DNA of 64,000 nucleotides, taken from Desulfobacteraceae bacterium. GTDB taxonomy: Bacteria; Desulfobacterota; Desulfobacteria; Desulfobacterales; JACKCP01. The first letter of the stretch is position 1, and each line of letters starts with the position of its first letter. Under the pieces are notes generated by a model that saw only the letters and a list, made by a program, of their open reading frames with translations, made no database searches and was not told the DNA's origin. This document shows positions 35,554 to 44,924 of this stretch, one piece after another. A program made the translations under genes and the position numbers. The DNA is taken from NCBI GenBank assembly GCA_020633955.1, contig JACKCP010000007.1, forward strand, positions 1 to 64,000, read 5' to 3'.

Positions 35554-36402
35554 ATGAAAGAAAAAATTTTAAAAGAGCTTGAAAAAAGAGTTGATATCCC
35601 CGCTTTCCCGAATGTTCTGGCAAGGCTTAATCTTATTTTAAATGATGAAAATGCAGATCTTGATGATGTGGCAAAAGTAGTAATGCTTGATCCGGTACTT
35701 TCCGGAAAGGTTTTGTCATATGCAAACTCATCTGTTTTCGGGAATGTTAAAGTGGACAGCTTTTCCACCGCAGTTGCAAGGCTTGGGCTTGATGAGCTGA
35801 AAAAAATCGCCTATTCACTTAAAGTCAAAGATGTTTTTGTTAAACTGGATATGGTTGACATTCACAGCTTCTGGAAACACAATCTGAGTGTTGCGGAGCT
35901 TTCCCAGAGGCTTGCCAGGTATGTTAACGTATCTGAAGCCTCTGCTAATCTTGCCTATTTTTCCGGGCTTATGCACGATATTGGAATTATAGTATTTTTT
36001 TATATAATGCCTGGAGCCTATCTTGATTTTCTTGAAAATTTTGACGGGACACTTCCTCTTGAACAGGCTGAGATGGAAGCCTTTGGAATTGATCATGCCG
36101 AACTTGGAGCTTTTTTTCTTGAAAAAAAATGGAATCTGCCGGTTCAAATTGTCGGTGCAGTAAGGGGTCACCATCTGCCTGTCAGCACCAATGCAGATAT
36201 CCAGAACGCTGCAGGTCTGATTCACATTGCGGATTCAATCTGCAGAAGCCAGGGGTTTTCATACGGAGTTGAATGCTCTGATTCATCATTTAGAAGTGAA
36301 ATATGGGAAATGCTTGGATTTTCTTTAGATGATGTTTTTTCCATAATCAAAGATATGGAGGAAGCCGTTTTAAAGGCAGAAACTATTCTTGGCATCAGCT
36401 GA
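35554..36402 (+). CDS. HDOD-domain protein
   Basis: 282 aa, essentially one HDOD domain: FPNVLARLNLIL, VVMLDPVLSGKVLSYANSSVFG, SFSTAVARLGLDELKKIA, FSGLMHDIGIIVF, and GAFFLEKKWNLPVQIVGAVRGHH. HDOD proteins resemble HD phosphohydrolases but are usually non-catalytic regulators of signalling. GGGGG lies 8 nt before the ATG. It is 72 nt after cheR. Confidence 0.9.
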   Translation: MKEKILKELEKRVDIPAFPNVLARLNLILNDENADLDDVAKVVMLDPVLSGKVLSYANSSVFGNVKVDSFSTAVARLGLDELKKIAYSLKVKDVFVKLDMVDIHSFWKHNLSVAELSQRLARYVNVSEASANLAYFSGLMHDIGIIVFFYIMPGAYLDFLENFDGTLPLEQAEMEAFGIDHAELGAFFLEKKWNLPVQIVGAVRGHHLPVSTNADIQNAAGLIHIADSICRSQGFSYGVECSDSSFRSEIWEMLGFSLDDVFSIIKDMEEAVLKAETILGIS

Positions 36403-36577
36403 TCTTTTATCTGTCAGATATTAATTGGCAGAAAACTAGAATTTTTTGTTGTTTGCGGAAGATAAATAATTAAGATCTTGTTATGATTGAGTATTTCAAT
36501 TTTGAGTCTTGTGCTGAAATTAACAAAAAATACCGTATCCGTTAATCAATAATTTAATTTTAAGTCCGGAGATAAAC

Positions 36578-39500
36578 TTGCATTATATAAGAGAAAAATG
36601 CAGATATACAGGACTTCCCATCCGTTACAAAAAGGAATGGATAGACAAGTCTTTTTCCAGAGAGTTCAGTGCAGACTTTAAAATTATTGGAGATAATATT
36701 GTATTTTCTTCAATAAAGGGAATTGTCTATCCTGAAGATCTGGTTGCCTGGGATAAGTTCAGGAGATTTGTTATTAAGTCAGAAATCGGTGAAAATGAAT
36801 TTTATCTGGAATTAAGGGACTATTCCGAGCTTTTCTGGCTCATAGACTCAAAAAAGCAGGCAGAAACTGAAAAGGGATTTCTTGAAAGAGATTCAATATT
36901 TTGCAAGGGTTTTTTCTGGATCAGCAAACCTGTTCTAATGTATTTTTTTTTCATGCTGAACAAATCCTTGATAAAAAAAGAGTCATATCCTCTTGTTCGT
37001 TTTCGAAATCGTGAAAAAGCATTCATAAAGGCTTTTGAAGTCTCCAGGCAAATAAGTCTGGAAAAGAAATGCTCGTATAGAGCTCTTATTTCCAATAGTG
37101 ACTGGGATTATTCAGGTGATAACATTGAAGTAAGTTTTAAGGTGGTAAAAAATTTTATACTTTTTATCAAGATAAAGGGCAGTGCTGATGTTTCTGATAT
37201 AAAAAATGCAGTTAAAATCCAGGACAGGATTTTTAATAGCGGCCTTTTTTCAAAAGAGAAGGATTTTTACAGAATAGTTGATTATTCTGAGGCAACATCA
37301 CAGACTCTTATGGAACAGAAGTTTCTGGCAAAAGAGGTGTATCGTTCCTACAATGATTCAGGATTATTTCCCAGAAAAGTTTTTATCTGCGGAGGAGATA
37401 AAAAGATAAATGCAAGTATAAGGCTTTTTAGCGCTTTAAATCCGGTCGAGAAAGTTTTTTTAAAAACTCCGGAAGAAGCTTTTATCTGGATAAGAGACTT
37501 TTGTCTTTTCAAAGATTTGCCAAAATCAAAAAAGGTTTTTAGGCCTTTATCTTTTTTTAAAAACTTTATTGTCGGATTATTTTGCAGGAAAGCAAGGCAT
37601 TATGATGAACTCCTTATGGAAATCAGCAAAATTTCATCTGGCTTTGGGTCTGAATGTATAAAAAAAACAAACGAAAATCATCCTTTAAATAAAGTTTATG
37701 AGGCTCTTGATATTTTAAACGAGGACATCAGGATTTTTTTTGATGAACGGGAATATATTGAAAAAACAATCAGAGACAGGGCAGAGGAACTTGGTATAAT
37801 TCTTGACAATATACCTGTCCATGTCTGGTACCTTAAAGATCCCAGGCATTATGCAAGAGTAAATAAAAAACATGCAGCATATCTTGGACTGGAACCTGAG
37901 TTGGCTGTGGGCTATCCAATAGGAACAATCCTTTCAAGGGAAAATGCCCTGAAGTGGATAGAAATTAACACAAAACAGTTTATAACAGGGGAAGTAGTTG
38001 ATCTTAAATACTGGATAGACCCGATTCAGGGAGGCAGAAAATGCTTTTCAATTATCCAGATACCCAAATTTAACGAAAATAATGAGGTCTTATATATTGT
38101 CGGCTGCGCAGTGGATATAACTGAAGAAGTTCTTTCAAGGGAAAAACTTTTAAAGTCCGAGGAAAGGCAGAGGAAAATTCTTGAGGCCGTAAATGCCGGA
38201 ATTCTTATAATTGACAGCACTACATTTAAAATAAATTACGCCAATAGAAAGGCTCTGGATTACCTGGAAATGACACCTGAAAGAATTGAGCAATGTTTCT
38301 GCCATGAGATTTTTGAAGATGTTGAAAAAGGACGCTGTCTTTTTCTGGAAGGAGACAAAACTTTAGCACGTACGCGCAGGATGCTTAAGTCGGCTTCAGG
38401 TAAAAAAATACCTGTTTTGAAAAGTGTTTCAATTGAAGAAGTTGATGGGGAAAAATGCATGATTGAAACTTTTTTTGATATCGAGAAACTGGTTGAAACT
38501 GAAGTTGAAAAGGATAAGGCTCTTTCTGAAATGAAAGACAAAACGATGAGACTAAGAAAAAGCCAGGAAATTGCTCTCAAAATGATGGATGCAGCTGAAG
38601 CTGCGAATCAGGCAAAAAGTCAGTTCCTTGCAAATATGAGCCATGAGCTCAGAACTCCGATGAACGGACTCATTGGAATGCTGAGTCTTTTAAAGGAAAC
38701 AGAGCTTGATGAGTCACAGCATGAGTTTCTTTCAATAATGGAAAGAAGTGCAGATAATCTTCTCCTTGTTTTAAATGATATACTGGATTTTTCAAAAATT
38801 GAGTCTGGGAAACTTGAGATAGAAAAAAATGAATTTTCTATCCTCTCACTTATTGAGGATATAAGTGAGCTTTTTTCATCAATGGTTTTTGAAAAAAAAA
38901 TTTACTTTACCCCTATAATCCACCAAGAAATTCCTGCTGTGGTTATTTCAGATCAGCTTAGACTTCGTCAGGTTTTGATCAATATATGCGGAAATGCGGT
39001 TAAATTCACAAAAACAGGCGGGGTACTGATAAGGGTTCAGCCAAAATATAAAAGCAAGGAAAAATTAAGAATAGAATTTATTATTGAAGACACTGGAATT
39101 GGAATTGATGAAAAATATAAAACATCTCTTTTTGATCCATTTGTTCAGGCTGACTCAAGTTATACAAGAGAATATGGAGGAACAGGCCTTGGACTTGCAA
39201 TTTCCAGAAAAATTATTGAAAGTATGGATGGAAAAATCAGATTTGACAGTACTGTCGGCAAAGGGTCTGCTTTTACATTTGAGGTTGATTTTGAACTGCC
39301 GAAAAAAACAATGCCTGTTTTTGATAAAAATCTTTTGAAAAATTTGACAATCGGGGTTTTTTCTTCTGCTGAGGATAAAAAGCTGTTTTTTAAAAATCTT
39401 CTGCCTTCTCTTGGAGCAAAGGAAGTTTTATATTCAGATCCAAATGATTCATCCGCAATTATAAAATATTCAGATTTCTGTATTTTTGATGAAAATTTTC

Positions 39501-40135
39501 CAGACAACATTGATGATGAAAATGCTTTTTTCATTGTCCTTACAAACAAACGAATCACGGAAAAAAAATACGGCAATTTTTTATATACAAGGTCAAGTCC
39601 TCTTAAAACATCAGGTATTATAAATCTTTTTAAGTCTGTATTGAGTTTTGATCTTGCGGGGGATTCATACTTTGAAAGAAAAAAAACTGCTGAAGAAAAA
39701 AATGTTTATCTAAAGGATAAGTACGGGGAAAAGATTATTGCAGTAGCAGAAGATAACCTGATAAATATTAAAGTGGTTGAAAGCTTTTTAAAAACAATTG
39801 GAATAAAGCATGATATTTTTAAAAACGGCAGAGATCTTTTAATCGGTATGCTGCAAAAAAAATATGATCTTATTTTTATGGATTGCCAGATGCCAGTAAT
39901 AAACGGATATGAGGCAACAAGCAGATTAAGGAAAAAGGCATTTTGGGATATAATTGACTTTGATACTGTTTCACCTGACTATCTTGACGCAATATCGTTA
40001 ACTCCTGTTGTTGCAATGACAGCACACTCAATGGAAGGAGACAGGGAAAAATGCTTGGAAATAGGAATGGATGACTATATTTCAAAGCCTTTGAAAAAAA
40101 GCGACATAGAAGAAATTCTTGAAAAATGGCTCTAG
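36578..40135 (+). CDS. Hybrid histidine kinase with duplicated N-terminal domain, two PAS domains and receiver
   Basis: 1185 aa starting at a TTG with CCGGAGA 5 nt upstream. Residues 34-150 and 187-303 are two copies of an unrecognised domain (for example FKIIGDNIVFSSIKG versus FKVVKNFILFIKIKG, then LRDYSE at 79-84 and IVDYSE at 233-238). Two PAS domains (about 400-520 and 530-650) precede the HisKA motif MSHELRTPMNG with His689. A HATPase domain (ISRNA-type NICGNAVKFT, EDTGIGID, GGTGLGLAIS) follows, then a degenerate receiver-like segment (about 920-1030) and a receiver with Asp1102 (FMDCQMP). No membrane helix is evident, so the kinase is probably cytoplasmic. Confidence 0.9.
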   Translation: MHYIREKCRYTGLPIRYKKEWIDKSFSREFSADFKIIGDNIVFSSIKGIVYPEDLVAWDKFRRFVIKSEIGENEFYLELRDYSELFWLIDSKKQAETEKGFLERDSIFCKGFFWISKPVLMYFFFMLNKSLIKKESYPLVRFRNREKAFIKAFEVSRQISLEKKCSYRALISNSDWDYSGDNIEVSFKVVKNFILFIKIKGSADVSDIKNAVKIQDRIFNSGLFSKEKDFYRIVDYSEATSQTLMEQKFLAKEVYRSYNDSGLFPRKVFICGGDKKINASIRLFSALNPVEKVFLKTPEEAFIWIRDFCLFKDLPKSKKVFRPLSFFKNFIVGLFCRKARHYDELLMEISKISSGFGSECIKKTNENHPLNKVYEALDILNEDIRIFFDEREYIEKTIRDRAEELGIILDNIPVHVWYLKDPRHYARVNKKHAAYLGLEPELAVGYPIGTILSRENALKWIEINTKQFITGEVVDLKYWIDPIQGGRKCFSIIQIPKFNENNEVLYIVGCAVDITEEVLSREKLLKSEERQRKILEAVNAGILIIDSTTFKINYANRKALDYLEMTPERIEQCFCHEIFEDVEKGRCLFLEGDKTLARTRRMLKSASGKKIPVLKSVSIEEVDGEKCMIETFFDIEKLVETEVEKDKALSEMKDKTMRLRKSQEIALKMMDAAEAANQAKSQFLANMSHELRTPMNGLIGMLSLLKETELDESQHEFLSIMERSADNLLLVLNDILDFSKIESGKLEIEKNEFSILSLIEDISELFSSMVFEKKIYFTPIIHQEIPAVVISDQLRLRQVLINICGNAVKFTKTGGVLIRVQPKYKSKEKLRIEFIIEDTGIGIDEKYKTSLFDPFVQADSSYTREYGGTGLGLAISRKIIESMDGKIRFDSTVGKGSAFTFEVDFELPKKTMPVFDKNLLKNLTIGVFSSAEDKKLFFKNLLPSLGAKEVLYSDPNDSSAIIKYSDFCIFDENFPDNIDDENAFFIVLTNKRITEKKYGNFLYTRSSPLKTSGIINLFKSVLSFDLAGDSYFERKKTAEEKNVYLKDKYGEKIIAVAEDNLINIKVVESFLKTIGIKHDIFKNGRDLLIGMLQKKYDLIFMDCQMPVINGYEATSRLRKKAFWDIIDFDTVSPDYLDAISLTPVVAMTAHSMEGDREKCLEIGMDDYISKPLKKSDIEEILEKWL

Positions 40136-40149
40136 ATTCATGGTTGGCG

Positions 40150-40292
40150 GAAAACTGAGAAAAAGCCGTTTTGGCGACGGATGCTGTATTTTTTCTGAGC
40201 CGGTTTCAGGAGATGGTTTTTTATCTCCTGCCTCGGAGCTTAAGCGAGAATGAGGCTCAGAAAGAATGCAGCACCCGTTCTAAATTGAACTT
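40150..40292 (+). repeat. Family A intergenic repeat (reference copy)
   Basis: Long stem: arms 40183-40201 and 40254-40272 pair over 19 positions (17 Watson-Crick, 2 G-U). Inside it lie hairpin CAGGAGAT/ATCTCCTG (40207-40214 with 40223-40230) and a short hairpin CTCG/CGAG (40232-40235 with 40245-40248). A small hairpin AAAAC/GTTTT precedes the stem. It sits between the hybrid kinase and the solute-binding protein gene. Confidence 0.9.
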
Positions 40293-40384
40293 AATTAAGG
40301 ATTAATTTTTAAATCTTACGAAGAAATGGATAAAAAAGATTAATTTCTTTCAGCCGTTAAATTCAAAACCCAACGGAGGATACA

Positions 40385-41269
40385 ATGAAACTTTTAAAAA
40401 TAACAAGTCTGTTGGCAGCTGTTTTTTTTGTTCTGGTTTTTTCAGGAGCATCCAGTGGCGAGGAGGGCGGAGATCTTAAAGAAATAAGAAAAAGAGGGGT
40501 AATAAAGCATCTTGGAGTTTACTATGCCAGGTTTAATACCGGATTTGGGGATGGATTCAGTGCCGATCTTGTCAAAGGTTTTGCCAAATACCTTGGGCTT
40601 AGATATGAGTTTGTAAAAAGTGATTTTTCAACAATAATTTCAGATCTTACAGGAGTTGACCCAAAGACTTCTTCAGAAACTGTAATAAAGGGGGATATAA
40701 TTGAAACAGGATTTACAGTTCTTGAGGAAAGGAAAAAATATGTAAGTTTTGCAACACCTGTTTTTCCAACCCAGGTATGGTTTGTTGCTTCAGCTGATTT
40801 ATCTGTTTCCCCTGTTAAACCCGGAGCTTCATTGGAAGATGATATAGCTGAGGTCAAGTCTCTTTTATCTGGAATTACTGTTCTAGGCATTAAAGAAACC
40901 TGTCTTGATCCCGATTTATATGGAATAGAAGATGAAGGTGCGGTTTCTGTTTATTATGATGGCGGGGTTAATGACCTTGCCCCGGCAATAATAAACAAAA
41001 TAGCGAAATCAAGTCTTCTTGATGTTGCAGATACCCTTGTTGCACTTGAAAAATGGCCTGGAAAAATCAAGGTGATAGGCCCTTTAAGCCTTGAGCAGGA
41101 AATGGCCAGTGCCTTTAGAAAAGATTCAAGAGATCTTAAAGAGGCCTATGAAAAATATCTTCTGAAAATTTTTAAAAACGGAGACTACGAAAAAATTGTA
41201 AGGAAGTACTACCCGGATGTTTTTTTATATTACCCTGATTTTTTTAAAGATAAAATAACAGGAAGTTAA
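40385..41269 (+). CDS. Periplasmic solute-binding protein (amino-acid-type, SBP_bac_3)
   Basis: 294 aa with an N-terminal signal peptide (hydrophobic residues 8-24, ending SGASSGEE). The mature part begins LKEIRKRGVIKHLGVYYARF and has the two-lobe binding-protein pattern with TGFTVLEERKKYVSFATPV. No ABC permease or ATPase is near. It is followed after 2 nt by a response regulator, so a sensory role is more likely than transport (inferred). Strong RBS CGGAGG. Confidence 0.87.
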   Translation: MKLLKITSLLAAVFFVLVFSGASSGEEGGDLKEIRKRGVIKHLGVYYARFNTGFGDGFSADLVKGFAKYLGLRYEFVKSDFSTIISDLTGVDPKTSSETVIKGDIIETGFTVLEERKKYVSFATPVFPTQVWFVASADLSVSPVKPGASLEDDIAEVKSLLSGITVLGIKETCLDPDLYGIEDEGAVSVYYDGGVNDLAPAIINKIAKSSLLDVADTLVALEKWPGKIKVIGPLSLEQEMASAFRKDSRDLKEAYEKYLLKIFKNGDYEKIVRKYYPDVFLYYPDFFKDKITGS

Positions 41270-41271
41270 AA

Positions 41272-41673
41272 ATGAGAGCTCTTATTGCAGAGGATAACCC
41301 TTCCTCACGTTCCCTTTATTTCAAGTGGATGGAAAGTTTTTTTGATGAAGTTGATATTGTTTCGGATGGTTCCCAGGCTGTCAGCATTTTTTTGAAGGCA
41401 TTGATGGACAGGAATCCATACTCATTTGTTGTTATGGATCTTATGATGCCTGAAATGAACGGTTATGATGTGATAAGGGAATTTCGAATACTGGAGGAAG
41501 AATATTCCATTGAAAATTCACTACCTTCAAAAATTGTTGTTGTTTCTGGTATAGAGAAAAAAGATTTTATAATTTCTGCCTTAAAGGAAGTTTGCGACTA
41601 TTATATTGAAAAACCTGTTAAAAAAGCTGTACTGACAGGTATTATTGAAGGTGTTGTATCTTGCAAAAACTAA
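41272..41673 (+). CDS. Single-domain response regulator
   Basis: 133-aa CheY-like receiver: acidic pair in LIAEDNPSSR, phospho-acceptor Asp in VVMDLMMPEMNGYDVI, conserved Ser in VVVSGIEKKD, and Lys in YYIEKPVKKAVL. There is no output domain. It is 2 nt after the solute-binding protein gene and follows the large hybrid kinase by about 1.1 kb, a possible phosphotransfer partner. Confidence 0.92.
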   Translation: MRALIAEDNPSSRSLYFKWMESFFDEVDIVSDGSQAVSIFLKALMDRNPYSFVVMDLMMPEMNGYDVIREFRILEEEYSIENSLPSKIVVVSGIEKKDFIISALKEVCDYYIEKPVKKAVLTGIIEGVVSCKN

Positions 41674-41739
41674 ATTGTCAGTGATAAGGTAAAAATATCA
41701 AGTCCTTTAAATAATGATTCGCAGAAAACTTGAATTATT

Positions 41740-41790
41740 TGCTCAGCAACAAATCAGCTGCTGAACAAAAAAACTGGGATTTTCCAGTAA
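41740..41790 (+). repeat. Family B intergenic repeat, partial
   Basis: Right-end fragment: CTGCTGAACAAAAAAACTGG then GATTTTCCAGTAATTA. It lies between the response regulator and the composite pseudogene. Confidence 0.45.
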
Positions 41791-42347
41791 TTAATCAGCC
41801 AGACCATATTTTTTAAAAACAGATCTGCCATTGTCAGATGCTGCCAGATCCAGAAATGATTTAGCCAGATCAGGGCTTTTTGAGTCTTTCAAAGCAGCCA
41901 GAACAAGTATTTTCTTTTGAGCATATTTTTCATCAATGTCAAGTGCTTCAATATCATTGCTGTTTTCAGGCCATGTAGAGACTGCAAACCAGTTTATGCT
42001 CAGATCTGCCTTGTTTGATTTAATTGCATTAACAAGACTCTCTGAGTGAAGGGTTATAACTGCGTTTTTGAGGACTTTTTCATAACTGCCGTATGATTTA
42101 GATACAGTTCAGTTACAATGCTTTTAGCACTCAGTCCTGCCTGTTTCAGCTGGGTTTCTATTTCTTGAAAGTTTTTTTCCAGAGACTGAAGCTGGCTTAA
42201 ATTATCCGCATTTATTCTTGATAATATTGAAGATAACAGCTTTGAATTGTTAGATTTTATTTCACTGTTTATTATTATGGCAAGTGAACAAAAAGTTATA
42301 ACAAGTATCAATAGTATACTGAAATTAAGTTTTGCCTTTAGACCCAT
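41791..42347 (-). pseudogene. Composite remnant: chemoreceptor-like N-terminus joined out of frame to a solute-binding protein C-terminus
   Basis: From 42347 the frame gives a membrane anchor (NFSILLILVITFCSLAIII) and a helical segment (LQSLEKNFQEIETQLKQAG) typical of receptor N-termini, ending at 42054. From about 42112 to 41791 another frame reads TVSKSYGSYEKVLKNAVITL, then INWFAVSTWPENSNDI, and ends SPDLAKSFLDLAASDNGR then SVFKKYGLAD. That is the C-terminus of a molybdate- or phosphate-type binding protein. The two frames overlap near 42060-42115. Two unrelated gene ends appear joined by a deletion. Not expected to be functional. Confidence 0.65.
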
Positions 42348-42403
42348 TGCAGCCCCTTGATATTAAGGAAATTTAAATTTAAATGAGCATTTACTGATGT
42401 TTG

Positions 42404-42512
42404 TTTAAAAGTCAGATTCAAAATTTAACCCTCAAAATATTCAATATATCCTGAAAGTTAAATTTTTCATCTTCCTTCAACTGAATAAAAAAGTCAGGTT
42501 TTCCTTCAACTT
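42404..42512 (+). repeat. Family B intergenic repeat
   Basis: GTCAGATTCAAAATTTAACC, then TTCAATATATCCTGAAAG, then TTAAATTTTTCATCTTCC, then CAACTGAATAAAAAAG. The left terminal repeat is worn. Lies in the 248-bp gap after the frameshifted chemoreceptor. Confidence 0.75.
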
Positions 42513-42595
42513 CTGATTATCTTTTAAATTCAAGACTCTTAGTTTTTTATCCTGATAAAAAATTAATTTTACAGTATCCTCTGAATGGACTGATG

Positions 42596-44586
42596 TTAAA
42601 AAGTGAATTTTTCCATGAGCTTATTCAGTTCCATGGCCATTTTGTCAAGTGTTGACGCATCTTTTCTGACGGTTTCAGATGAATTCATTATATTGCCAAG
42701 AACATTGCTTACCACTGAGATATCATTGGATATGGATTCGATTACCTTGTGTGTTTCAGCTGCGTTTTTGCTGACATCGTCAACGCCGTATGAAGCCTGG
42801 GTTATATTGTTTGAAATTTCATCAGTTGCGGAATTTTGTTCCTCTATGGCTGCTGCTATGGAGCCATTTATTTCATTTATATCTGATATGATTTTGCTTA
42901 TCAGGTTAATTGCATCAACGGATTCTTTTGAGCTTGACTGGATTTCATTGATTTTATTCTTAATATCCTGTGCAGAAACAGCAGTCTGGGAAGCAAGTTC
43001 TTTTATTTCAGAGGCAACGACTGCAAATCCCTTTCCTGATTCTCCGGCTCTTGCAGCTTCTATTGTTGCATTTAGTGCAAGGAGGTTTGTCTGTGCTGAA
43101 ATATCACTGATAACTTCTATTACTTTTCCAATATTAACAGCAGACTCATCAAGAGCCTCCATTTTTTTGATTGCACTGCCGGACTGATTAACTGCATCTT
43201 CGGAAATTTCCCTTGCCTTTTCCGAGTTCATTGCAATTTCTCTTATGGTCGAAGAAAGCTCTTCTGAAGCAGAAGCAACCATATTTAAGTTTGCTGAAGC
43301 TTCTTCAATGCTTGAAACAATTGCGTTCATTGATGCGGTTGTTTCTTCTGCGGATACAGAAACAGATTCAGATTTACTTGAGGCTTCACTGCTTTTTCCT
43401 GCCATATTTTCAGAAAGCTGCAAAAAATTTTCAGATGATTTTTTCAAAACAATGGCATTTTGTGAAATATCTTTTACCATACCAACCATATTTTCAAGAA
43501 AATCATTGAAATACTTTGCCATTTCTCCTGTTTCATCATTTGTTTCAACATTTATTCTCTTTGTCAGATCTCCCTGGCCTTTTGCAATTTCCTTTAGAAT
43601 TTCTGTGGTTTTTATTATTGGCCTTGTAATTTTTCCTGATAGGAAAATTCCTGCGGTTACTGCTGCGGCAAAGAAAAAAAGAGCAAGCATTGTCATAAGA
43701 AAAATAAACTGGTTTACGCCTTCCATAACTTCTTTTTCGGGTATGAGACCAAAAAATTCCCAGTTAAGAATATTAGTTTTGTAGTGGATTGTGTAATAGT
43801 TTGTTCCGTCCAGAGTAATTTTTTTGTCTTTATCTGAAAGCTGTTTATAACCTTTTTTAGAAGTTTCTGAAAAATTTTTAAAGATTGTATCCTTATCATG
43901 GGGATTAGCAAGAATTGTTCCGTCATTTTTAGCAAGAATCATAAAACCGGTTTTGCCTATTTTTATTTTTTCTATGATTTTTGTAAGAGTCCCAAGGGAA
44001 ACATCAACTCCGCCTACTCCCTCAAGTACATTGTTTTTTAATATTGGAGCAATGATTGATATGGTTATTTCCCTGCTGGTGGAAAGATATGGCTCTGTTA
44101 TGGTTGTTTTTCCTGCACTTACGCATCTTTGTACCAGGGGCGGATTCTTGGGTCATATCCTGCAGGCAGTTCTCCATTTGTTGCAAGCAGGACTCCACCA
44201 TCGGATGAACCGGCAAATACTTCAACATAGGCATTGTGGGTATCAAGAAACCTTTTCATTTTGTCCCATATTTTAAAGGCTTTTTCTCCTGCAGATTCTG
44301 GAGGGATATTAATGCTTGATTTAGTATTGAGGTATGAAGTCATGTTTCCTTTGAGCTCTTTTACCAAAGGATCGGAAACAAAATAATCAATGTTTTCCTT
44401 AAGGTCTGTAAAGAAAAAATTGAATGCAGTTTCAATCTGGGTCATTTCTCTAATACCTGAATCGGTAAAAGATTTTAGATTTGTTTTATAAATATTTATA
44501 CCAAGAAAAATACAGATCAATACCAGGGGGATGAGAGTTAAGGATGTCATTGAAATAATGATTTTTTTACGCAGACTGAGTTTCAT
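42596..44586 (-). pseudogene. Methyl-accepting chemotaxis protein with one frameshift
   Basis: Two frames together make one receptor of about 663 residues. The first (44586-44119) has a membrane anchor and the start of a dCache-type periplasmic domain ending RIRPWYKDA. The second continues SAGKTTITEPYLSTSREI..., then GVDVSLGTLTKIIEKI, a second membrane segment, HAMP, and a full signalling domain with the hairpin GESGKGFAVVASEIKELA. The stop at 44119-44121 falls between WYKDA and SAGKTT; one missing base explains it. The residual 43942 start cannot restore a sensor. Sequencing error or a recent mutation are both possible. Confidence 0.85.
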
Positions 44587-44756
44587 TTTAAAGACCTTTC
44601 ATTTTTTTGAAGAAAAATGTACAGATTAAAATAATTGTTCTTTGTTGTTGAAACGTTTTTTCAGTAAATGGAAAAAAATAAATTAACCCTCGGCTGAATA
44701 CAATTGCAGCTTTCGGCCAATTATTATTTACCCAAAGGAGAAAGAGCTTTTTTCTG

Positions 44757-44912
44757 ATGAAAGAAAAACAGAAATTGTTAGATATTATAAAAAAAACAGG
44801 GCTGAAATTTAAAAATATAAAAATCAGCTGTGTTGAAAATGAAGATATTATAGAATATTTTAAAAACAAAGAAAATGCTAAATTCATTCAAAAAAGTTTT
44901 TTTCAAAAGTAG
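44757..44912 (+). CDS. Small hypothetical protein (51 aa)
   Basis: Short frame MKEKQKLLDIIKKTGLKF..., Lys-rich, ending just 12 nt before rsmE. No family is recognised. The nearest Shine-Dalgarno-like AAGGAG (44735-44740) is about 17 nt before the ATG, too far to be convincing. The antisense frame 44588-44887 is less credible, being low-complexity and Phe-rich. It could be a small co-transcribed protein or a leader. Confidence 0.4.
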   Translation: MKEKQKLLDIIKKTGLKFKNIKISCVENEDIIEYFKNKENAKFIQKSFFQK

Positions 44913-44924
44913 GTGATAAAGGGA

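Noticed and set aside
42054..42347. 97-aa frame as a small membrane protein
   Set aside because: Its last ~19 residues are out-of-frame reading of a binding-protein fragment; the whole is a composite remnant.
44588..44887. Minus-strand 99-aa Phe-rich frame
   Set aside because: Low-complexity and antisense to a more plausible small plus-strand frame and to rsmE leader sequence; no homology features.
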